This document shows, in pieces, positions 7,625-14,202 of a DNA stretch of 16,158 nt. A program made the position numbers and the translations under genes. Numbering within the stretch: position 1 is the first letter of the stretch; the number at the start of each line of letters is the position of its first letter. The DNA lies in NCBI GenBank assembly GCA_964352985.1, contig CAYGUK010000091.1:1-16158 (forward strand), read 5' to 3'. The stretch comes from CAYGUK01 sp964352985 (GTDB lineage: Bacteria > Pseudomonadota > Gammaproteobacteria > JAHCLG01). Under the pieces are notes generated by a model, which saw nothing but the letters and a program-made list of their open reading frames with translations, had not been told where the DNA came from and ran no database searches.

Positions 7625-8724
7625 TTAACCGATTCGTGATATTTTTTCAGGGTAGAGTTGATGATACAAGCTATCAAAAAATACCCCGCGTTGTCTCATG
7701 AGTTCGCGATGGAGATCTGGAGAAGCACCAAATTTATCACGACCATGTAACCAAAAAAGATTATTACAAATGATCATTGTACCAGGTGGCACCGCAAATC
7801 CAATCACTGATTTTGATGATTCAAGTGATTGACTTAACGCATAGGTATACATGCCTTCTTCAGGCGTAGAAGGTTTAATGAATTGATCAATATAAGCTAT
7901 ACAGGGATTATTTTCATGATCACAATGAAACACCGGATGATAGACTTCGTAGCTTAATTTTTTACTTGGAGGCGACATAAATTTAAATGATTTCCCAGAA
8001 AGTGGGTGATGATAAAATAATTCTAAATCTTCCCAATCATCTAAATGTAGTAATAATGAATGTCCACCGACAGTATGTCGTTCAGCACATTTCATCATTA
8101 AGACGTCATCAGTTAATGCATTAATAAAGGTACCATCGTTATGAAGACTCATACGATTATTTGCTTTTCTGAGAAAGGTATCAGTGTTGTCACTGGCTTT
8201 CACTGTAAATCGCGCATAATATTTTCCTGACATGCTGTCTAAATTTGCTTTACCAAACATAAATGAAATTGCGGTCGAAAATTTTATAAAGACTTCCGGA
8301 TTATTATCTATATCGTAAGCAAAATTTTCAACATCAACAAGTGTTGCGCTACGTTGTCTATCATTTAAAATTTGATTGAGTAAGGGTTGTAATTGACTAT
8401 TACAAACTGTGTTAAGTAAATTGGAAAGATAAAAACGCTAACTCGACACATATTCAAGATCAGTGAGCGTTAAACTTTTACTTTGTTCTAAAATTCATTA
8501 AAAACATTTTTTTTGAGTGTTATTTTCTGTAATCGATTATTTTTTGTTGCATGTAAATGAGTATAATAATTAGAAGTATCAACAACGATGAAAGTATCAA
8601 TGGTGTTTATATTACTATTATCATCTTTTTTGAAAAATGCTGGCTGAATTGTTGAATAGTTTTTGACATGATTATTTCCTGGTATTGTTAGAGTGAAGCC
8701 TGTATTAAGATTGATATTCAACAA
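7625..8724 (-). pseudogene. csiD: Glutarate 2-hydroxylase (CsiD/GlaH), broken by a frameshift and an amber codon
   Basis: The intact protein is an Fe(II)/2-oxoglutarate dioxygenase of about 325 residues that turns glutarate into L-2-hydroxyglutarate. The C-terminal two thirds are well preserved: GKANLDSMSGKYYARF, the iron-binding LHNDGT (HxD), LLLHLDDWEDLE, YIDQFIKP, NNLFWLHGRD and RELMRQRG. Upstream of the internal ATG at 8260 the same frame continues as CsiD (SQLQPLLNQIL, then VDVENFAYDIDNNPE) but meets TAG at 8438-8440, in LEYVSS-stop-RF where E. coli has leucine. Further upstream the homology ILEQSKSLTLTDLEY is out of frame with the N-terminal piece (GFTLTIPG to KKNVFNEF) because one base is missing in the run at 8490-8493. 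The N-terminal frame begins with TTG at 8724 and no Shine-Dalgarno sequence, so its start is also doubtful. Translation from 8260 would give a 211-residue piece without the N-terminal third. Confidence 0.9.
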
Positions 8725-8913
8725 TAAATATTTAGCTACGATTGTATAATAATAACACGAAAAAATTTAATGGCATTTTACTAAACTGACTGAGTTAATT
8801 ATCGATTTGGATGAAAGAAAAAAAATGAGTGAGAAAAATAGTAACACTAATGAAAACGTTAACTATCATTAAAAATTAAAAGTTAAGGATTTAGGCGCAT
8901 GCTTAATATTTTT

Positions 8914-8921
8914 AAAAAAAT
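8914..8921. repeat. Target-site duplication, left copy (AAAAAAAT)
   Basis: The eight bases directly before the left GTAAC end of the MITE are identical to the eight directly after its right end. Low complexity weakens the evidence, but both the length and the adjacency are exact. Confidence 0.6.
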
Positions 8922-8953
8922 GTAACTATTCAGCATAAATGCTGAATAGTTAC
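8922..8953. repeat. Perfect 14-bp inverted repeat at the MITE left end
   Basis: GTAACTATTCAGCA (8922-8935), loop TAAA, then its exact reverse complement (8940-8953). The left terminus is therefore itself a hairpin carrying a second, inward copy of the terminal repeat. Confidence 0.9.
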
Positions 8954-8971
8954 CCTGATAATACTGCCTAC

Positions 8972-8986
8972 CCTGGCAAAGCCAGG
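8972..8986. repeat. Small GC-rich hairpin in the MITE
   Basis: CCTGGC and GCCAGG surround an AAA loop. Outer bases TGCC (8965-8968) and GGCA (8992-8995) can extend the stem with internal mismatches. Confidence 0.7.
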
Positions 8987-8995
8987 CTAACGGCA

Positions 8996-9027
8996 CTTAA
9001 GGGGATAATCGCGATTCTCCCCTTAAG
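8996..9027. repeat. 32-bp near-perfect palindrome in the MITE
   Basis: The arms CTTAAGGGGA and TCCCCTTAAG flank the central AATCGCGATT, so 15 of 16 base pairs match. The single mismatch is T9006 against C9017. It can form a long stem or act as a dyad binding site. Confidence 0.85.
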
Positions 9028-9101
9028 AATCCCCATCGCGTGAGGAAAGTCTGTTCTTTTCAGCGTTTCTACGTTTTTGCTTAAATTTGGTGAATAGTTA
9101 C

Positions 9102-9109
9102 AAAAAAAT
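9102..9109. repeat. Target-site duplication, right copy (AAAAAAAT)
   Basis: Identical to the eight bases at 8914-8921, immediately after the right GTTAC end of the MITE. Confidence 0.6.
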
Positions 9110-9130
9110 ATTAAAAGGAAATCAAAAGTT

Positions 9131-10306
9131 TTAGCGTCTCCTGCGATACAGCCCTTGATTTAATTCCTGAAAAGGATCTTGTCGTTGTTGCATAATAGCC
9201 ATTAAGCGCAAAAAAACTAAAAATTGATTAAAATTTAATTGAACTCTACCTTGACCTTGAGGTTGCATTATTAATAGTAATAAACGCTCATCAACATCAG
9301 CATTATGTTCGGGTTGAAAATGGACTGATAGATGTTCGGGAATATCACCAAGGTTAAAAGTTCTAGCCTGAGGGTGAGCAAGAAGTTTATCAGGCGTATT
9401 TAAATCAGGAAATTTCGCTCTTAAAAATGCACGTAAATATATTTGTTGAGTAATAACACAGTCGAAGACACCTCTGCCTTGAGCAACTACTTCAAAACCT
9501 GCTTCTGTAGATTCATCGGAATCTCGAAATGGTACGCTAATTTTTTTTAATGGGAGTGCGCGCCTTTGTTCATCTGTGCAAAGTTGATTTATTTTTTCAA
9601 AAAATGCAATCTTCAGAAGTAAGCATTTTGCAACTTGCGCAGGGCCATAGAATACAAACGTTTGATTTTGCTCACAACCAATTTCATATAATGTATCTAA
9701 ATATTTTTTTAATTCTATGTAAAATTCATCCGGTAATTCTAATTCACGTAATCTTTTTTGTTGAGCTTCGTATTCATCAATAAATTTACCACAAAGAGGA
9801 TGTTTCTTTATTCTCGCTATGTCAATGTCAGATAATTTTCTGGGTGGATGTAAATTTGGATTAATAAAAATATTGCCACCATCTCTTGCTTTACTCCTCA
9901 TGTAGTTAAAGAGTTCTTCTGCCGAAACATATCCTCCCTCAATTTTTATTAAATTTTCATCTAAGATTTCTATAATACTTGTCGCCATAAAAGTGGTCGT
10001 TGGTAGGTTATTTCGCCAACAATCAATTAGGGGTAAGTCGCTATCTAAAAAGTGAGTATTACTAATGTAGAGTGATTCTGGTTGATGAAGCACAAACTCT
10101 TTAAATGTCTCAAATGAAATGTTATCTCTATTTTGTCTTAATCTAACATGATCTGATTTATGAAATGCTGAAAGGGCGATAATGAAATTATTTAGGTCTC
10201 GGTTTGCGGCATCATCAAGTGAATCTAGTCTTTTTCCTTGCGCGTATAATCTTTGGCGTTCATGTTGAATAGTTGTAAATAAATTGATTAATTCGGCTTT
10301 GTCCAT
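9131..10306 (-). CDS. Hypothetical 391-residue protein, possible effector, weak U-box-like segment
   Basis: I do not recognise this protein. It has no signal peptide and no membrane segment. The N-terminal 60 residues are helical and charged. Around residues 105-170 a stretch reads IIEILDENLIKIEGGYVSAE, followed by an EELFNYM helix, INPNLHPPRKLSDIDIARIK and HPLCGKF. This order of a short strand, Gly-Tyr, helix, then NPN with Leu-Ser before a final helix recalls degenerate U-box domains in Legionella-type effectors, but the match is weak and only by eye. The middle (about 175-250) is helical with EYEAQQKRLRELELPDEF. The C-terminus is Gln-rich and ends in the basic tail YRRRR. GGAG lies about nine bases before the ATG. 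It stands alone, downstream of about 560 bases without genes. A cytosolic or secreted effector is a guess. Confidence 0.8.
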   Translation of the reverse strand: MDKAELINLFTTIQHERQRLYAQGKRLDSLDDAANRDLNNFIIALSAFHKSDHVRLRQNRDNISFETFKEFVLHQPESLYISNTHFLDSDLPLIDCWRNNLPTTTFMATSIIEILDENLIKIEGGYVSAEELFNYMRSKARDGGNIFINPNLHPPRKLSDIDIARIKKHPLCGKFIDEYEAQQKRLRELELPDEFYIELKKYLDTLYEIGCEQNQTFVFYGPAQVAKCLLLKIAFFEKINQLCTDEQRRALPLKKISVPFRDSDESTEAGFEVVAQGRGVFDCVITQQIYLRAFLRAKFPDLNTPDKLLAHPQARTFNLGDIPEHLSVHFQPEHNADVDERLLLLIMQPQGQGRVQLNFNQFLVFLRLMAIMQQRQDPFQELNQGLYRRRR

Positions 10307-10869
10307 TTGATTTAATCTCCATCTGTTATTTTTAGTATGTCAATTTGTTTTTTAGCTTAGTTAAGAATATTTAATTGAAATGCAATCCGATTAAGAATTA
10401 TATCGTTTTTAAGATTGAAAAAAATCCGACTAATTTAGAGATTTTAATAGCAGTTTATTTTATGATATATATCATAGGTTATGTATGGGCTATGATAACA
10501 AAATATTAAGGCTCTGATTGGCTTGTTTCTAATTTTTATGGATAAATCCTAATTCAATTAAATGAACACTATCATTTAGTATGTGAGGCTGAAAATAAGG
10601 GTATTTATTTTAGGGCTAGAATAATATGTGATTCATTATGTGGTTAGGAACCATATAATAAGTAACAATATTTAAACAGACGCTAGATAAATAAATTATG
10701 CTATCAGTTTTCTAAGTAAATTTTTGAGAAAATAACATATAAATTCTATTCTTAAATTTGTCATTAAATTTATGGTCGATACCTATTCAATAAATTAGGC
10801 CGTGGAAGTGGATTGAAGACTTCTTTTTAAATGTATTAAAAGTCAACAAAACCAAACTATAATTATTAA
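10307..10869. other. Gene-free AT-rich region with a candidate promoter and a palindrome
   Basis: About 560 bases with no supportable gene. On the minus strand a TATAAT (ATTATA at 10397-10402) lies about 95 bases before the 391-residue gene, inside a 20-base stretch (10391-10410) that recurs nearly unchanged at 13811-13830. A perfect 16-base palindrome, TATGATATATATCATA, occupies 10461-10476 and could be an operator, though such AT palindromes arise easily by chance here. Confidence 0.45.
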
Positions 10870-11619
10870 TTATTTTTTCCCAGATTTACTTTTCATCGAC
10901 CTAAGCTCGATTAATTGGAAATTTTCCTCTTCTTCTTGTATAGGTTTAAAAAAAAGTGTTCTATCACATTTTGGATCAAGGGGATAAGTATTTGCCGAAC
11001 TCTTTCCAGGCATTGAACCTTTAATTTTCAATTCTGCTTCATCATCACATGAAATATTTATCTCTTGCAATCTAATTAATCGTAACGCAAGTTGATGCAG
11101 AAAAAATACTTGACTATTTGGGGAGGTGATTGATGGTGTATTAAAGTTTCGAGCCCCGAGAAAACTAAAATGACGCGGCGTAAAAAAACATTTTCGGAGG
11201 TTTTCTACAATATTTATTTGATGAGTAGGGTCGTTAATAATACCAATCTTAAAAAATAGTTTTATTAGAGCATCACGTTTAGACAAATCTCTCGAGTATT
11301 CTTGTTCTTTATTTAAAATGGCCTGACTGACGTTCTTTCTGTTTGCGATTATTATTTCCAGAGTTTTTTTATTAATAACAATTTTTTCGTGAAGTAATAA
11401 TTCAACGACAATATCAAAATGTTGTTTTTTTAAAGCAAGATCCAATGCGGTATTTCTATCACTATCTTTTGTGTTTGGATTAATGCCCCTGACAGTAGTA
11501 AGTAATTGCACACAGTCTAAATGTCCATTGTGATCTGCTTCATGTAATGCGCTACGATAATCAATAGTGTTAACGCTATTGATTATCCTTACCGCTATAT
11601 CCCATTTTTTTTGGTTAAT
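10870..11619 (-). pseudogene. Ankyrin-repeat protein, 5'-truncated
   Basis: The frame is open from a stop at 11620-11622 to the terminal TAA at 10870-10872. Its first part contains two ankyrin repeats. One reads TIDYRSALHEADHNGHLDCV followed by QLL; the next contains INPNTKDSDRNTALDLALKK and QHFDIVVELLLHEK. The ankyrin homology begins right after the upstream stop, and no ATG is available there. The only start with reach is GTG 11511, which would cut into the repeats. The gene is therefore most likely missing its 5' part. The remaining C-terminal 150 residues are unrecognised, and the tail is basic (RSMKSKSGKK). Ankyrin proteins of intracellular gammaproteobacteria are often secreted effectors that bind host proteins. 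The IS630 remnant lies about 260 bases upstream, and its arrival or later deletion may have removed the beginning. Expression as a shortened protein from GTG remains possible. Confidence 0.65.
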
Positions 11620-11649
11620 TTATTTAGAAGGTTCGTACAATGGGATATA
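11596..11649. repeat. 11-bp perfect inverted repeat at the broken 5' edge of the ankyrin gene
   Basis: TATATCCCATT (11596-11606) and AATGGGATATA (11639-11649) are exact inverted copies with a 32-base loop. They straddle the stop codon that bounds the ankyrin frame, so they may mark a rearrangement or element end. Confidence 0.5.
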
Positions 11650-11878
11650 TTTTATAGGTTAAACTTTGGAGAATTTTTACAAACATAAAAGATGATTAAG
11701 TACTTTATAAGGTGTAGACAATGAAGTTTTTAAAAGGGAAATTTTTGAGAAAGCTCAAGCAAGATCGTCGACATTAGTAGTTTGTAGATAACTCAATTGA
11801 TAAGTGATCAATATAAGCGCCAAAAAAAAATCGTTAATTAATCACCTAGAGTTTTATAGTGATATGGTTTTTTACTAA

Positions 11879-12651
11879 AATAAAAAAGTATTCATTGCTA
11901 TTTTTAACGTCAAGAAAGCTGTTTTCGAAGGCAATTATGTAAAAAAATTTGGTAAAATTTATAGTATAAGTGGAATGACCAAGTGGTTACATGCTAATGG
12001 ATTTCGCTATAAAAAACCTCACGCTGTTCCTGCTAAAGCTGATATCAAGGAACAAAAAAATTCATCAAAAAATATACTAAGCTAGTAGAAAATGCTGAAA
12101 ATAAAGGTGAAGTCATCTATTTTGTTGATAGTGTTCATCCAGAACATCAAACACACTTAACCTATGGTTGGATTGAGAAAGGTGAAAGAAAAACAATTGC
12201 TACTACTGGACGACAATATCGACTTAACTTTATTGGGGGCATTTGTTTGAAAGGTCATAAAATAATTTCACATCAAACTGATAAAGTTAACTACGATTCA
12301 TTAAAAACAGTTTTATTACGGATGAGAAGCAATCACCCAAAAGACAAACGAATACATATTATTTGGGATAGAGCGGGCTATCATCGAAGTAAAAAATTGA
12401 AAGGATTTGCAAAAAAATTAAATATCAAGATACATTTCCTGCCGTCTTATTCACCCAATTTAAATCCTATTGAGCGATTATGGAAGTTAATGCATGAATT
12501 TGTTACTTATAACAAATATTATGAAACATTTCTTGAATTTACTGATGCCATGTTGTATTTCTTTAAGCATATTTGAAAATTGAAATCTGTATTAAATAAT
12601 AGAATTACAGATAATTTTCAATTAATTGATTCCCCCAATTTCGCATCTTGA
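11879..12651 (+). pseudogene. IS630 family transposase remnant (DDE)
   Basis: The sequence encodes most of an IS630/Tc1-type DDE transposase, but the N-terminal helix-turn-helix part is missing (stop at 11876-11878). The first segment contains FGKIYSISGMTKWLHANGFR and YKKPHAVPAKADIKEQ. At the A7 run (12054-12060) the frame changes by -1 and continues with KKFIKKYTKL, YFVDSVHPEHQTH (first Asp), HIIWDRAGYHRSKKL (second Asp) and LPSYSPNLNPIERLWKLMHE (the Glu). TGA at 12574-12576 after FFKHI interrupts the frame; beyond it the same frame gives RITDNFQLI, the usual IS630 C-terminus, and stops at 12649-12651. The shift site contains the canonical slippery heptamer A AAA AAT (12055-12061), so it could be programmed frameshifting rather than damage. 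The missing N-terminus and the TGA still make it inactive. No clear terminal inverted repeats remain. Confidence 0.88.
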
Positions 12652-12653
12652 GG

Positions 12654-13171
12654 TCAAATCGGTATATAAGGTAATGATCGTGATTCAGATAGTATTGATT
12701 TCACACAAGTTTGAACTTCAGGTAAATTGATATTATGTTGAGTTTCAAGATTATTAAATCGTTTATTATAAAGATTAGATAAAAAAGATAATGATTGTTG
12801 ACAAGCTTTTAGCTGTAACAAGGCATCATAGTCTTTAAGAATTTGATATGGATGACAGTGAACAAAACAATAACTAATGAGTTCGCATATTCTATATTGA
12901 ATTTTTATTATTAGAAGCTTCAAAAGAAGGTGTGTTTTTAAATTCTGAATTTTCTCTTTCTATTTTTGAGTAGTCTGAATAAAGAGGGGGATATCCTCGA
13001 TTTTGCTATTTTTACATTACATGCAAATTCTCCATCGTTATCGTTTGTTATTGTGGGAGTTACAGTTTTTTCCTGAAAATAAAAAAATATTAAGAAATAC
13101 TTGTTAAAATTTTCAAATGTAATCCGTTCGCTTAAAAGTTTGCAACAGAAACTAAGCAAAGAGGTGGTCAA
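12654..13171 (-). pseudogene. Degraded coding stretch, unknown origin
   Basis: Two short minus-strand frames cover this region. One runs from 13171 to 12938 and contains EKTVTPTITNDNDGEFACNV. The other lies at 12923-12654 and contains CHPYQILKDYDALLQLKACQ, ending in SESRSLPYIPI. Both would need TTG starts without a Shine-Dalgarno sequence. Near 12900-12990 a third frame reads more like protein (GYPPLYSDYSKIEREN, then SEFKNTPSFEAS) before a stop. Protein-like sequence that hops between three frames is what an old, multiply frameshifted gene looks like. I recognise no family. It adjoins the IS630 remnant and is on the same strand as the truncated ankyrin gene, so it could be the other side of a gene split by the insertion, but it shows no ankyrin repeats. 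Confidence 0.35.
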
Positions 13172-13245
13172 TAAAGCCCAAGTAATGCATTAGTCATAAA
13201 TCAGGTACTAGAATTCTATGAACCCATCATTAAGTGGCAACACTA

Positions 13246-13644
13246 TTATTGTGTGATTAACATAATACATTTTTCACCTTGGGTTCCACAGTTTTCTGCA
13301 TGGCTACCAGGAAAAGAATATTGGCAAAAAGCTTTAGCTGGTCCTATAGGATCATTACCATAAAATCCATTGACTTCTGAAAAAGCAACCTTAGCTTCAG
13401 AAATTATTTCCTTATCATTGGTCTTTGAGAAATCACCCGCCCCAACATGCCACTGTATACCATGAATGAGTATTGATTTTGAACTATAAACACCTACAAC
13501 ACTTTTAGTCCATGAATAATGCAGAACGGTATCAATGTCATTAGCTAATGATCGAACTTGGCTAATGCTCGGACATGTTATTGAAGCAGAAAATGCATCG
13601 CAACTTATCAACACACAAAATAATACAAGGAGCTTTTTTTTCAT
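13246..13644 (-). CDS. Small secreted cysteine-containing protein, unknown function
   Basis: The 132-residue protein begins with a clear Sec signal peptide (MKKKLLVLFCVLISCDAFSA, cleavage about after residue 20). The mature part is about 112 residues with four cysteines (24, 107, 119, 126), enough for two disulfides in the periplasm or outside the cell. A segment IHGIQWHVGAGDF is followed by a conserved-looking FSEVNGFYGNDPIGPAKAFC. Small secreted proteins with an N-terminal CPS or CPD motif, aromatic core and a C-terminal cysteine pair are frequent in Legionella-type genomes, but I cannot name the family. AAGG lies about a dozen bases before the ATG, at the long end of usual spacing. It is alone, with gene-free DNA on its 5' side and a degraded region on its 3' side. 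Confidence 0.82.
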   Translation of the reverse strand: MKKKLLVLFCVLISCDAFSASITCPSISQVRSLANDIDTVLHYSWTKSVVGVYSSKSILIHGIQWHVGAGDFSKTNDKEIISEAKVAFSEVNGFYGNDPIGPAKAFCQYSFPGSHAENCGTQGEKCIMLITQ

Positions 13645-14202
13645 AATTAAATAACCTTTTAGTAAGAAATTAAATTAATATTATCATATACGTATTTCTG
13701 CGAAAACTTTTAATTAATATATTGAAATACCATAGTTAGTAAATATATAAAATAATTTACATTTGAATAAGAGTAATTATTATAGGTTTATGTCTATCTT
13801 TGTCGTTTCGTTAAGAATTATATAGTTTTTTCGGGCGAGCAAAATAGATAGTTAATTTTTAATATTATAATTACGCATTATGTTGACAGAAAAAATTAGC
13901 AAAATAAGCACTCTTTTAAATTGATTCATTAATTTATTTTTCATATTGTGATTAACTCAAAACAAACACATGTAAGTTTCACCTTGCATTCACTGGTAAG
14001 TATTTAATTCTGATTTATAGGATTTTATACTCTGATATCAATTAATTAAATATTATAGAATCTTTGTCGCTTTGAATAGGGCTGAGTTTGATGAAAATAG
14101 TTTAAGTGATTTAAAGAACAATAAGTATTTTGGAATTTTCAGCGTAAGGTTACATCCTAAATATTAATATGAAAAAAAGCAAAAATAATAGTTGGAATTG
14201 AA
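13645..14202. other. Gene-free AT-rich divergent intergenic region
   Basis: About 558 bases lie between the minus-strand secreted protein and the plus-strand HExxH gene, so promoters for both must be here. On the minus strand TATGATAAT is encoded at about 13680-13688 and could be a -10 region for the secreted protein. The 20 bases at 13811-13830 nearly repeat 10391-10410. TTGGAATTG with GGA (14194-14196) serves as the ribosome binding site of the HExxH gene. I see no coding or RNA gene. Confidence 0.45.

Larger units (their letters stand above)
8922..9101. mobile_element. IS66-type MITE, 180 bp, with terminal inverted repeats
   Basis: The left end GTAACTATTCAGCA and the right end TGGTGAATAGTTAC are inverted copies, 11 bp perfect and 13 of 14 overall. 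They are flanked by an exact 8-bp direct repeat, AAAAAAAT. Ends starting 5'-GTAA and an 8-bp target duplication are hallmarks of the IS66 family. The element has no reading frame of its own, so it would need a transposase in trans. It is visibly richer in G and C than its surroundings and packed with secondary structure: three separate hairpins, listed individually. It sits about 200 bases upstream of the csiD remnant and 29 bases past the stop of the 391-residue gene, so it separates the two and may end transcription of the latter. The family assignment comes from the ends and target duplication only. Confidence 0.78.

Noticed and set aside
7507..7701. Plus-strand open frame of 64 codons opposite the start of lhgO
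   Set aside because: It is antisense to a firmly identified gene, has no ribosome binding site and resembles nothing.
8996..9027. Palindrome as a stand-alone operator
   Set aside because: It lies inside the MITE, whose ends and target duplication explain it better as part of the element.
12577..12640. Inverted repeat around TACAGAT/ATCTGTA as an IS terminal repeat
   Set aside because: Both arms lie within the transposase C-terminal coding remnant, so they are more likely coincidental in coding sequence.
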